A DNA stretch of 53,921 bases from Syntrophomonas sp. UBA5288 (GCA_002408445.1 DHSK01000119.1:1-53921); one strand, 5' to 3'; shown: positions 8,229 through 16,557, numbered from the stretch's first letter. A program made the numbers and translations. Notes: generated from the letters alone by a model not told the origin.

Positions 8229-9722
8229 ATGTACATAGGAGGGAAGAAAATAGATATTATCATTCAGACTGAGCCGGAGCAGATATTTCATGGTGTTCAT
8301 GAACTGGTCCGGATGGCTTTCCCTCAATTTAATATTAAAATGGGCGGAGAAGATGCCGAATGCCCTAATCGGATTTTTTTGCAGGGCCGGGTGGAAGAGA
8401 AAGCATTGTGTTTATACGGCAGTATCCAGGTGGACGGGAAGAGAACGGAGGACCGGCAGAATTGCCCTTTGACGGAGGAAACAGCAGCATCCGGTTCGAA
8501 ACGCTGGCTGGCCCGTGCTTTTGCCTATCGTTTACTGTGCCGGCACTGCGGGTCCGGCCTTAATGATTATGGCCTTCTGACCGGTGTGCGTCCGGTCAAG
8601 CTGGTTCATCGCATGCTGGACCGGGGCTTGGGACAGGCTCAGATTATGCGAGAACTGCAGCAAAAGTACTTAATAACCGCCTCCCGGGCTCGACTTTTAA
8701 TGGAAGTGGCCTATAATAACCGCTCTTATCTGGAAGAGTCAGCAGCCCACCATTTAGTGAGCATATATATAGGAATTCCTCTATGTCCCAGTCGCTGTTT
8801 CTATTGTTCCTTTCCGGGAGCGGTACTGAAAAGTTATCCGGAACAGGTGGAGCCATATGTACGAGCTTTAGGGCAGGAAATGGACGATATAGGAAAGGTA
8901 CTTAAAGAATTGGGGCTGGGAGTCCAAACCATTTATATAGGGGGAGGAACCCCTACGGTCCTGGCCGATAAAGATATTAATACCTTGTTTGAGCTTTTGC
9001 ATGAAAAATATATATCCTCCGTAACCCGGGAAATAACTTTGGAAGCAGGACGCCCGGATACATTATCCAGCCGGCGGATGGAGCTGTTTAAAAAGGTTGG
9101 AATCAGCCGGCTATGCATTAATCCCCAGACCATGAATGATGTTACCTTAAAAAGAATCGGGCGCCAACATACTAGCCGGGATGTTGGCGCCGCGGTGGAA
9201 TGGGCCCGCCAGGCTGGTATAGACCGTATCAACATGGATTTGATCGTCGGTTTGCCGGGGGAAGATCAGGAAGATTATAATTCCACCATAGCTCAGGCCC
9301 TGGAGCTAAAACCGGAAAACATTACCCTGCACACCCTGGCCGCCAAGAAAGGCTCCGATTTGGCCAGGATTGAAGGTTTGAGCTGGCAAAAGGATGATCC
9401 CATAAAAGCAGGACTGGCCAGCATGCAGGCTAAACTCAGGGATGAAGGCTATCAACCTTATTATCTCTACCGGCAGAAATATATGCGAACCGACGCGGAA
9501 AATACCGGTTACAGTCTGCCTGGTTGTTTCTGCCGTTTTAACATTCAGATGATAGAGGAAAGACAGACTATTATCGGGATTGGGGGCGGAGCAGCCACCA
9601 AGCTGATAGATTCCCGCGGAAAAATAACTTCCTTATATAACCCCACCGACCCGGACAGTTATTGCACGGCAATACCGGCTCTGGTGCGGCGTAAAGTTGA
9701 CAACCTGAGGGCCTTAAATTAG
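8229..9722 (+). CDS. hemZ: Radical SAM coproporphyrinogen III oxidase-like protein HemZ
   Basis: A 497-residue radical SAM enzyme of the HemZ group, related to oxygen-independent coproporphyrinogen dehydrogenase (HemN) in tetrapyrrole synthesis. The 4Fe-4S ligands are the CPSRCFYC cysteines at 186, 190 and 193, followed by the SAM-binding GGGTPT at 238-243. An N-terminal extension of about 170 residues and the LLTGVRP motif near 116-122 match HemZ rather than HemN. The exact reaction of HemZ is less well proven than that of HemN. The start is unusual. ATG 8229 has only a terminator upstream, while the strong AGGAGGG site lies inside the frame at 8236-8242 with no standard start codon after it at normal spacing. 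hisS follows 38 bp later. Confidence 0.88.
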   Translation: MYIGGKKIDIIIQTEPEQIFHGVHELVRMAFPQFNIKMGGEDAECPNRIFLQGRVEEKALCLYGSIQVDGKRTEDRQNCPLTEETAASGSKRWLARAFAYRLLCRHCGSGLNDYGLLTGVRPVKLVHRMLDRGLGQAQIMRELQQKYLITASRARLLMEVAYNNRSYLEESAAHHLVSIYIGIPLCPSRCFYCSFPGAVLKSYPEQVEPYVRALGQEMDDIGKVLKELGLGVQTIYIGGGTPTVLADKDINTLFELLHEKYISSVTREITLEAGRPDTLSSRRMELFKKVGISRLCINPQTMNDVTLKRIGRQHTSRDVGAAVEWARQAGIDRINMDLIVGLPGEDQEDYNSTIAQALELKPENITLHTLAAKKGSDLARIEGLSWQKDDPIKAGLASMQAKLRDEGYQPYYLYRQKYMRTDAENTGYSLPGCFCRFNIQMIEERQTIIGIGGGAATKLIDSRGKITSLYNPTDPDSYCTAIPALVRRKVDNLRALN

Positions 9723-9760
9723 AATTAGGCAAGAAATAATTTGGCACGGAGGCTATTGTC

Positions 9761-11023
9761 ATGGAAATAAAAGCCCCACGGGGTACATATGATATTCTGC
9801 CGGCTGATGCGAATCGGTGGCAGCATTTGGAGCAAGTTATAAAACAAACCGCTGAAGCCTTTGGTTATCAGGAAGTAAGGATGCCTCTGTTTGAACATAC
9901 CGAGCTGTTTCAGCGCGGTGTGGGTGAAACTACCGACATAGTAACCAAAGAGATGTATACATTTACGGACAAATCCAAGCGCAGTCTGACTTTAAGGCCG
10001 GAAGGCACCGCCTCATGCGTACGTTCCATTATTGAACACAAGCTGACCGGGGGAACATTGCCCATCAAGTGGTACTATGCGGGTCCCATGTTCCGTTACG
10101 ACCGTCCTCAGGCCGGACGCTACAGACAGTTCCATCAATTCGGAGTCGAGGCTTTCGGCAGCAATAATCCTCATCTGGATGCGGAAGTAATCATGCTGCT
10201 GGTAGAAATATTGCATAACCTGGGCCTGCACGAGTATGAACTCCATCTTAATACAGTGGGATGTCCGGTATGCAGGCAGGAATATCGTACTCGCCTGATC
10301 AATTATATTGCACCTTTACAAGACCAGCTATGTGATGATTGTAAAGTCAGATATCGCCAGAATCCCCTGCGGGTACTGGATTGTAAAATAGATTCCTGCC
10401 GCCGGGCCATAGCCGGTTGTCCCTCTATAGCGGACAGCCTTTGTGACGATTGCAGGAAACATTATGCCGAGGTCAAACAAACGCTTACCGACAATGATAT
10501 AGCCTATGTACAGGACGATAATCTGGTCCGGGGACTTGACTATTACACCAATACGGCGTTCGAAATTCACATTCCCGGTATTGGAGCTCAAAGTGCGGTG
10601 GGCGGAGGCGGGCGCTATAACGGCCTGGTGAAGGAATGCGGCGGACCGGATTTGCCCGGAGTTGGATTTGCGCTCGGACTGGAGCGCTTGTTGCTGGCTT
10701 TGGAGGGTTTACCGGCCGATGTTCATCATGCACCGCTTGATGTTTTTGTAGCGATTATGGACCATCAATATGAAAAACAGGGATTCAAAATACTTAAACG
10801 CTTGCGCCGGGCCGGTATCAGGGCCGACCGGGATTATAATGACCGAAGTTCCAAAGCCCAGATGAAATATGCCAACAAGCTTGGTGCCCGCCTGGTCGTC
10901 ATGCTGGGACAGGATGAAATAGAAAAAGGATACTGTACGGTTAGAAATATGGAAACCGGGGAACAGTTCAAATTAGATGATGATGATGAACTGGTAGAAA
11001 ATATAAAAAAGCTAGTACTATAG
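9761..11023 (+). CDS. hisS: Histidyl-tRNA synthetase
   Basis: A 420-residue class II aminoacyl-tRNA synthetase that charges tRNA-His. Motif 2 region FRYDRPQAGRYRQFHQFG lies at 111-128, the histidine-specific LRPEGTA near 78-84 and RGLDYYT at 257-263, then motif 3 as GLERLL at 306-311, and an anticodon-binding domain from about residue 330. A cysteine-rich insertion (CPVC, CDDC, CDDC between 168 and 231) is present and may hold a metal; such Cys pairs occur in several Clostridial HisRS. ATG start with GGAGG at 9746-9750. It forms a pair with aspS 12 bp downstream, the usual arrangement in Firmicutes. Confidence 0.97.
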   Translation: MEIKAPRGTYDILPADANRWQHLEQVIKQTAEAFGYQEVRMPLFEHTELFQRGVGETTDIVTKEMYTFTDKSKRSLTLRPEGTASCVRSIIEHKLTGGTLPIKWYYAGPMFRYDRPQAGRYRQFHQFGVEAFGSNNPHLDAEVIMLLVEILHNLGLHEYELHLNTVGCPVCRQEYRTRLINYIAPLQDQLCDDCKVRYRQNPLRVLDCKIDSCRRAIAGCPSIADSLCDDCRKHYAEVKQTLTDNDIAYVQDDNLVRGLDYYTNTAFEIHIPGIGAQSAVGGGGRYNGLVKECGGPDLPGVGFALGLERLLLALEGLPADVHHAPLDVFVAIMDHQYEKQGFKILKRLRRAGIRADRDYNDRSSKAQMKYANKLGARLVVMLGQDEIEKGYCTVRNMETGEQFKLDDDDELVENIKKLVL

Positions 11024-11035
11024 GAGGAAATTATA

Positions 11036-12796
11036 ATGAAGAGGACTCATAGCGCAACTGCAGTCACCACCGATATGGCTGCACAGGAAGTAGTATTAAC
11101 CGGCTGGGTGGATACCCGCAGAGATCATGGCGGACTGATTTTTGTCGATCTGAGGGATCGTTCCGGCTTGATTCAGGTAGTCTTTAGCCCTGAGGTTGAT
11201 ATCGAATCTTTTCACGCTGCCGAACAAATCCGCAGTGAATATGTAATTGCCGTAAAGGGCGAGGTCCGTTTAAGACCTGCAGATACTGAAAACCTTAACC
11301 TCATTACCGGCAAAGTGGAAATCTATGCCCGGGAGCTTGAAGTCCTCAATACTGCCAAAACTCCTCCCTTCTATATTGAAGATAATATTGATGTTGATGA
11401 AACCTTGCGGCTGCGCTATCGTTATCTGGACTTAAGGCGTCCGGAGATGAAGAAAAACCTTGTACTCAGGCATAAAGTCATTAAAATTATGCGCGATTAC
11501 CTGGATGATCGTGGTTTTATGGAAATAGAGACCCCCATCCTCTCCAAGAGCTCTCCGGAAGGGGCACGGGATTATCTGGTGCCCAGCCGTTTGCATCCGG
11601 GCGAGTTCTATGCCCTGCCGCAGTCGCCGCAGCTATATAAACAAATATTGATGGTGGCGGGAATGGAAAGATATTTTCAGATTGCCCGCTGTTTCAGAGA
11701 CGAGGATTTAAGAGCAGACCGGCAGCCCGAATTTACTCAGCTTGATATGGAAATGTCATTTATTGATGAGCATGATATTATGGAGCTGGTCGAGGGAATG
11801 ATGAAACAGATATTCAGCCAGGGCCTCGGACAGGAACTTACTCCGCCATTCCTGCGCATGACCTATGATGATGCCATGAGCAAGTACGGCTCTGATAAGC
11901 CTGACCTGCGTTTTGGACTGGAGATTGTTGATCTTACGGAAACCGTCCGGGGGGTTAACTTCAAGGTATTTTCCGGTGCCATTGCAGGCGGAGGTGTGGT
12001 AAGGGCTATTAATGCCAAAAAATGTGCTTCTTTTTCCCGCCGGGAAATTGATGATTTAGGAAAGATGGCAGTTCAAAATGGAGCCAAAGGAATGGCCTGG
12101 ATAGTTGTAACCGAAAATGAACTTAAGTCACCGATAACCAAGTTTTTCAATCAGGAACAGATGGAAGCGGTACTTAAGGCACTGGAGGCCGAGCCCGGGG
12201 ACCTGCTTTTATTTGGTGCCGACAGCGCTGCAGTAGTAGCCAGAGTTTTAGGAGCTTTACGGCTGGAACTGGCCCGGAGGTTGGACCTGATTGATGAAAA
12301 CAAGCTGTCCTTTTGCTGGATAGTTGATTTCCCGCTGTTTGAATACAACGATGAAGAAAAACGTTATGTCGCCATGCACCACCCATTCACCTCGCCCCGC
12401 GCGGATGATTATGAAATGATGGACACAGAGCCTGCCAGGGTCAGGGCCCGGGCTTATGATTTGATACTAAATGGTGTTGAAATCGGCGGAGGCAGCATAA
12501 GAATACATAGGAGAGACTGGCAGGAAAAGATGTTTGCCACGATTGGCCTGAGTATGGATGAAGCCCATGATAAATTCGGCTATCTCCTGGAAGCATTCGA
12601 ATATGGTACTCCTCCCCACGGCGGAATAGCATTTGGTATCGACCGTCTGATCATGTTGATGGCAAAACGAAACAGCATCAGGGATGTTATGGCTTTTCCC
12701 AAAACCCAGAGTGCATCCTGTCCAATGACTGAGGCACCCTCAACGGTTGATGCCAAACAACTCAGAGAGTTGTCTCTCAAGATACGGGAAAAGTAA
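11036..12796 (+). CDS. aspS: Aspartyl-tRNA synthetase (bacterial type)
   Basis: A 586-residue class II synthetase. Domains in order are an N-terminal OB-fold anticodon-binding domain (about 15-105), the catalytic core with motif 2 FRDEDLRADRQPEFTQLD near residues 220-237, the bacterial GAD insertion (about 300-410), and motif 3 GIDRLIMLM near residue 533. The full length and GAD insertion mark the bacterial rather than archaeal type. Whether it also charges tRNA-Asn cannot be judged from the sequence by eye. Start is ATG with GGAGGAAAT at 11022-11030. The downstream 6S RNA gene has its own promoter. Confidence 0.97.
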   Translation: MKRTHSATAVTTDMAAQEVVLTGWVDTRRDHGGLIFVDLRDRSGLIQVVFSPEVDIESFHAAEQIRSEYVIAVKGEVRLRPADTENLNLITGKVEIYARELEVLNTAKTPPFYIEDNIDVDETLRLRYRYLDLRRPEMKKNLVLRHKVIKIMRDYLDDRGFMEIETPILSKSSPEGARDYLVPSRLHPGEFYALPQSPQLYKQILMVAGMERYFQIARCFRDEDLRADRQPEFTQLDMEMSFIDEHDIMELVEGMMKQIFSQGLGQELTPPFLRMTYDDAMSKYGSDKPDLRFGLEIVDLTETVRGVNFKVFSGAIAGGGVVRAINAKKCASFSRREIDDLGKMAVQNGAKGMAWIVVTENELKSPITKFFNQEQMEAVLKALEAEPGDLLLFGADSAAVVARVLGALRLELARRLDLIDENKLSFCWIVDFPLFEYNDEEKRYVAMHHPFTSPRADDYEMMDTEPARVRARAYDLILNGVEIGGGSIRIHRRDWQEKMFATIGLSMDEAHDKFGYLLEAFEYGTPPHGGIAFGIDRLIMLMAKRNSIRDVMAFPKTQSASCPMTEAPSTVDAKQLRELSLKIREK

Positions 12797-12827
12797 ATTT
12801 TGTGAAACTCTTCCTAACCCGCTAAGC

Positions 12828-12856
12828 TTGAAGAATACAGCATTCTGTGGTATTAT
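12828..12856 (+). promoter_or_regulatory. Promoter of the 6S RNA gene
   Basis: TTGAAG (12828-12833), 17-nt spacer and TATTAT (12851-12856) place a start near 12863, just ahead of the 6S RNA structure. Confidence 0.55.
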
Positions 12857-12862
12857 TGGAGC

Positions 12863-13060
12863 AAGAAAAGTAATCTTATACAGAAAATCCCTGCTGTGTG
12901 CGTGAATAGCCGTTAAGTTTTTGCCAACACAAAAATTAAGGGAGCCTGGACGTCACATGTGAACTGCATGCCCTTAATTGGGACACATGAAACATGTGGG
13001 AGGGCACCCACCTGCAATGCAGGTTTAAACTACGGCTTCACGGCTCGGTGGGGCTTTTTT
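12863..13060 (+). ncRNA. ssrS: Probable 6S RNA
   Basis: The roughly 195-nt region folds into one long irregular rod typical of 6S RNA, the RNA that binds sigma-A RNA polymerase. The closing stem pairs CGTGAA..GCCGT..AGTTT (about 12901-12920) with AAACTACGGCTTCACG (13027-13042). Inside, TTAAGGG pairs with CCCTTAA around a large asymmetric region, GTGGG pairs with CCCAC, and CCTGC-aat-GCAGG forms a small hairpin opposite the central bubble. The 3' end runs into GGGGC and a T run at 13055-13061, as a terminator. Location downstream of aspS agrees with the position of a 6S RNA gene in Bacillus as I recall it. Exact ends are estimates. Confidence 0.65.
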
Positions 13061-13091
13061 TATATTGGATAATATTGGCAAAGGTTTTACT

Positions 13092-13161
13092 CTCGCTATT
13101 CCAGCAGGGGACACACCTTCCTTTCAGGTCCGCTGTGCGGACCGAAGTAAGGAATGTCCCC
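13092..13161 (+). repeat. REP-like palindromic repeat, copy 1
   Basis: The hairpin pairs GGGGACA with TGTCCCC, TTCCTT with AAGGAA and GGTCCGC with GCGGACC around a TGT loop. A near-identical copy lies inverted at 39900-39970 and a degenerate one at 27799-27862. The GGGGACA...TGTCCCC ends resemble elements mobilised by REP-associated tyrosine transposases. Confidence 0.8.
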
Positions 13162-13229
13162 GGATTGGAGAAGGCTTCGGCCTCTAGAAGGCATGATATT
13201 GGAAATAAATTCCTTGGGGTCCCTTCTTA

Positions 13230-13949
13230 ATGTCGGCAGGTTGCGAGAAAATGGGATTTGTAATGAACAATAAAAGAGTATTGAAAGATATATATTCGAA
13301 TTTGCTGGATTATTATGGGCCCAGAGGGTGGTGGCCGGGAGAAACCAGGATTGAAATCATGGTGGGGGCTATCCTCACTCAGGCGGTGGCCTGGAAAAAT
13401 GTTGAAAAATCGATTAGCGCTTTAAAAAATGCCGGTCTGCTGGACTTACCTAAACTGGCGGCCATACCCGCAACAGAACTGGCCGAGATTATTCACACTT
13501 CGCTTTATCATCGTCAGAAAGCCAGAAAAATCAAAGCTTTGATCCAATATATACAAGACTCTTATCAAGGTGATATCGACCTTATGATGCAACAGCCCCT
13601 GAAGACTCTGCGTTGTGAGCTTCTTTCGGTATGGGGGATAGGCGAGGAAACGGCAGATTCTATTTTGCTCTATGCAGGAAACTATCCTATCTTTGTGGTA
13701 GATGCTTATACTCGCCGTATTTTCAGCCGTTTAGGGTTAACTGCCGCCACGGCCGATTATGCCCAGGTCCAGTCATTTATGCACCATAACCTGAAACCCG
13801 ATGTTTCCATGTATAATGAATATCATGCCTTATTGGTTGCCCAGGGTGCAAGCAAATGTAAAAAAAGTAAACCAGCATGCAATACTTGTCCTATTTCACA
13901 TTTTTGTAAGGATTTACAATATATGCAGGAGAACCATGCCCTCGGATAG
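13230..13949 (+). CDS. HhH-GPD DNA glycosylase, EndoIII/MagIII-like, iron-sulfur
   Basis: A 239-residue (or shorter) base-excision repair glycosylase. It has the helix-hairpin-helix at 131-150 (VWGIGEETADSIL), the catalytic Asp in VVDAYTRR (D158), and the 4Fe-4S loop C210-x6-C217-x2-C220-x5-C226. The lysine that gives EndoIII its lyase activity (GVGRKTA) is replaced by Glu in GIGEETA. The LLDYYGPRGWWPGETRIEIM opening resembles the MagIII/3-methyladenine branch. I therefore expect a monofunctional glycosylase, substrate unknown. Possible starts are ATG 13230, 13251 and 13263; none has a strong binding site. The first residues look poorly conserved, so 13263 is plausible. It lies just after a REP-like repeat. 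Confidence 0.85.
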   Translation: MSAGCEKMGFVMNNKRVLKDIYSNLLDYYGPRGWWPGETRIEIMVGAILTQAVAWKNVEKSISALKNAGLLDLPKLAAIPATELAEIIHTSLYHRQKARKIKALIQYIQDSYQGDIDLMMQQPLKTLRCELLSVWGIGEETADSILLYAGNYPIFVVDAYTRRIFSRLGLTAATADYAQVQSFMHHNLKPDVSMYNEYHALLVAQGASKCKKSKPACNTCPISHFCKDLQYMQENHALG

Positions 13950-14029
13950 AATAATATTTAAAGGTCTATCCCTGGGATATTACATTAAGTAAAAAACCGG
14001 TGCAGCAATAATTAAAGGAGGGATGATTG

Positions 14030-14458
14030 ATGGCAAAACAAATATCAGTATTTTTGGAAAACAAAGCCGGGAGATTATCAAATGTAACCCGGGTATTGGG
14101 TGAAGCGGGAATAAACATCCGGGCTTTGTCTATTGCCGATACTTCAGATTTTGGGATATTACGGATTATCGTCAATGAACCGGCACGAGCCTACAAGATA
14201 CTCAAAGAAGCGGGCTTCACTGTAAGTGAGACCGAAGTAATTGCGGTGGAGGTGCCAGATTCACCAGGCGGTTTGGCTACGGTTCTGGAACAGATGGCGG
14301 AAGAAAATCTCAATATTGAGTATCTTTACGCTTTCCTCGGTACTGCGGAGGAAAATGCCCTGGTTATTTTTAAGGTTGAGGATTTTACACTGACCAGCGA
14401 GACTTTCAAACGTAAAGGCATAAAATTTGTGGAAGAAACACAGCTTTACCAGCTGTAA
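14030..14458 (+). CDS. Tandem ACT-domain protein
   Basis: A 142-residue protein made only of two ACT domains (about 3-65 and 70-135). The first carries the ISVFLENKAGRLSNVTRVLGEAGINI opening typical of amino-acid-binding regulatory modules. Stand-alone tandem ACT proteins of this type are common in Clostridia, often beside phenylacetate-CoA ligase genes; none is adjacent here. The function is unproven; binding of an amino acid or related ligand is inferred from the fold. ATG 14030 is chosen because AAAGGAGGG at 14014-14022 lies 7 nt upstream; the in-frame TTG at 14027 is less likely. A terminator follows at 14492-14533, so it is probably a short transcription unit. Confidence 0.85.
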   Translation: MAKQISVFLENKAGRLSNVTRVLGEAGINIRALSIADTSDFGILRIIVNEPARAYKILKEAGFTVSETEVIAVEVPDSPGGLATVLEQMAEENLNIEYLYAFLGTAEENALVIFKVEDFTLTSETFKRKGIKFVEETQLYQL

Positions 14459-14491
14459 TATTTAGCGTTTCTTTTTCAGAAGGGATGCAAC

Positions 14492-14533
14492 AAACAAGGG
14501 ATTGGAATTATTCTTTCAAACCCTTGTTTTTTT
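14492..14533 (+). terminator. Intrinsic terminator after the ACT gene
   Basis: AAACAAGGG (14492-14500) pairs with CCCTTGTTT (14521-14529) followed by a T run. Confidence 0.85.
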
Positions 14534-14561
14534 ATGCGCCATCGGGAATAAGTATTAATAT

Positions 14562-14708
14562 GAAACTTAGACGCTGAAGACGCTGAATATTATGAATGCC
14601 GCTGAATTTTTACCCCAATACCATGGAGTAAAAGGGCTATGCCTAACCGCCGGCCTCCGTGATCCAAGTCCGGGTGCAAGCGTTCTTAATATCCCACCTC
14701 GGCATAAT
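14562..14708 (+). repeat. Composite intergenic repeat, modules A + B + C
   Basis: The most complete copy of the modular repeat. Module A (ACGCTGA units) is at 14562-14610, module B (CCATGGAGTA...CCGCCGGCCTCCGTG) at 14621-14662 and the C core at 14668-14708. It fills the gap between the ACT-gene terminator and the PHP gene. Downstream, CCTCATAGGATA and TGAATGGTTGTG are also shared with the spoIIGA copy. Confidence 0.8.
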
Positions 14709-14792
14709 CTGCCTCATAGGATAGGATATGAGATATATGCGTTTTCATGAATGGTTGTGATGATAAAATAGAGAAAAAGGGGAGGGCAAGAA

Positions 14793-15830
14793 ATGGCGGA
14801 GTATATCGGGAATATTCATATTCATTCTTCATATTCCGATGGACATAACAGTATAGAGGAGATTGCCTCAATTGCAGCGCAATGCGGGCTTGATTTTATT
14901 ATTATCACTGATCATGGTACCCTCAAAGGCCAGCAGCGGCAGGGATACCAGAAAGGGGTACTGGTCCTGGTCGGAATGGAAGTTAATGATTATGCCAATC
15001 ATTACCTGGCTATGGATGTCAGACGGGTGATTGCAGCAAACACCGGCCGTCCTCAGCAGGTGATTGATGAAGTTAACCGGCAGGGGGGATTTGGCATTAT
15101 AGCCCATCCCTTTGAAAAAGGCTCTCCCCTTTATAAAAAGAGTAAGACATATCCCTGGCTGGATTGGAATGTCACCGGTTTTCAGGGAATTGAAATATGG
15201 AACTTCCTGTCCCAGTGGCGTGACGGAATTAAAGGTTTTTTCACCGGAGTATGGCTGCTTTTAAACCCGGCCGGCAGTTTAGTCGGGCCCTATCCCGAGG
15301 TAATGGCAAAATTGGACGAATACCATATCCAGGGAAAGCCGGTAATGCTGTACGGGGGCTCCGATGCACATGGAGCTTCTGTGAAAATAGGTATTTTTCG
15401 CCTCCGGATATCACCCTATGATTTATGCTTTAAAATGATTAACGTCCATGTAATAACGGCATCTGCTCTTAAGGGCAATGAGCGGAAAGACCGGGAAACG
15501 GTCTATTCCGCCCTGCGCCGGGGACGAAGCTGGGTAGCCTGTGATTACTACCAAAACAGCCGGGGCTTTAGATTCGAAATCAGAAATGAACAGCAAGCCT
15601 GGCTGCCAGGGGATAAAGCAGAATATCAGGAAGGAATGTATTTATATGTGTATACCCCTTTTCCTGCGCGGGCAACCATAATTAAGAATGGTCAGATAGC
15701 CCGGGTAAGCTATGGGAAAAAACATATATTAAGGAATATAACTGAAGGTGTTTACCGCATTGAAGTGCATATCCGCCATCACTTGACATACCGGCCCTGG
15801 ATCTTTTCTAATCCCATATGGGTCCAATAG
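14793..15830 (+). CDS. PHP-domain metal-dependent phosphoesterase
   Basis: A 345-residue protein with a complete PHP metal site: HIHSSYSDG at 9-17, TDH at 39-41, E63 in GMEVND, H105 in IAHPFEKG, and D191/H193 in GGSDAHG. The C-terminal 120 residues lack catalytic motifs and look like a beta-rich extra domain. PHP proteins hydrolyse phosphoesters such as histidinol phosphate, nucleoside 3',5'-bisphosphate or short nucleic acids; no substrate-specific feature is visible. The long form resembles CehA/McbA-type PHP proteins. ATG start with GGGGAGGG at 14780-14787. It stands alone between a repeat block and the dcw cluster. Confidence 0.82.
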   Translation: MAEYIGNIHIHSSYSDGHNSIEEIASIAAQCGLDFIIITDHGTLKGQQRQGYQKGVLVLVGMEVNDYANHYLAMDVRRVIAANTGRPQQVIDEVNRQGGFGIIAHPFEKGSPLYKKSKTYPWLDWNVTGFQGIEIWNFLSQWRDGIKGFFTGVWLLLNPAGSLVGPYPEVMAKLDEYHIQGKPVMLYGGSDAHGASVKIGIFRLRISPYDLCFKMINVHVITASALKGNERKDRETVYSALRRGRSWVACDYYQNSRGFRFEIRNEQQAWLPGDKAEYQEGMYLYVYTPFPARATIIKNGQIARVSYGKKHILRNITEGVYRIEVHIRHHLTYRPWIFSNPIWVQ

Positions 15831-16047
15831 ACTAGAAGAACCGTGCGGAAAGTGTTCCTGGCAAAGGACCAGCAGCTTATGACTATACGCACATTTTTAG
15901 AAAAGTTTGCCAGCTCAAAATTCTCCTTCCATTCCTAAAGTTCGCCATTCTTAGACTAATAACCAACCCGAAAATTGCGGTTTAGCTGGAAGAAAACCTC
16001 TTGTTACTTTTTTCACAAAGAAGGATATCAATTCGGGCTAATAGAAT

Positions 16048-16080
16048 AAGGTGGAATGAAGTGGAGCAAAGTGGAGTGAT
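16048..16080 (+). promoter_or_regulatory. MraZ operator, three 10-bp direct repeats
   Basis: Three GTGGA units start at 16051, 16061 and 16071, exactly one helical turn apart, each preceded by AAG or similar. MraZ is known to repress its own operon by binding tandem GTGG/TGGG-type repeats with 10-bp spacing at the dcw promoter. A TAGAAT at 16042-16047 may be the -10 hexamer, which would place the repeats over the start site. Confidence 0.75.
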
Positions 16081-16113
16081 ATCCCTGAAATTTTACTAAA
16101 AGGGGAAGAACAT

Positions 16114-16545
16114 ATGTTCTTGGGAGAATACCAACATTCATTAGACCCGAAAGGCAGAATTACTATACCGGCAAAGTTTCGTGATGAACTGGGGATAAAG
16201 TTTGTTGCCACTAAAGGTCTGGATAATTGTATTTTCCTTTATCAGATGGAAGAATGGAACAGAATTGAAGAAAAACTGCATGCTCTTCCCTTTACGCGAG
16301 CTGACGTACGTTCTTTCGCCCGTTTCTTTTTTGCCGGTGCAGCTGAACTGGATATTGACAAACAGGGACGGGTTTTATTGCCTAATAGTCTGAGAGAATA
16401 TGCCGGCATAGATAAAGACTTGATAATTATTGGGGTAGGTTCACGAGTTGAGATTTGGGCCCACCAAAAATGGACAAACTATACGGAAACAGCAGCCGCT
16501 TCATACGAGAGTTTGGCTGAAAGCCTGGTTGATCTGGGCCTATAG
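16114..16545 (+). CDS. mraZ: Transcriptional regulator MraZ
   Basis: A 143-residue MraZ with two SpoVT-AbrB-like domains. The first begins with FLGEYQHSLDPKGRITIPAKF, the second carries AELDIDKQGRVLLPNSLREYAGI near residues 76-99. MraZ forms a ring-shaped octamer or dodecamer and represses the dcw cluster it heads. The three-repeat operator directly upstream fits autoregulation. ATG start with AGGGGAAG at 16101-16108. It is followed by rsmH after 12 bp, the near-universal order. Confidence 0.97.
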   Translation: MFLGEYQHSLDPKGRITIPAKFRDELGIKFVATKGLDNCIFLYQMEEWNRIEEKLHALPFTRADVRSFARFFFAGAAELDIDKQGRVLLPNSLREYAGIDKDLIIIGVGSRVEIWAHQKWTNYTETAAASYESLAESLVDLGL

Positions 16546-16557
16546 GAGTGAACGATT

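Noticed and set aside
12994..13230. A 78-codon open frame on + after aspS
   Set aside because: It lies over the 6S RNA 3' half, its terminator and the REP palindrome, and has no credible protein features.
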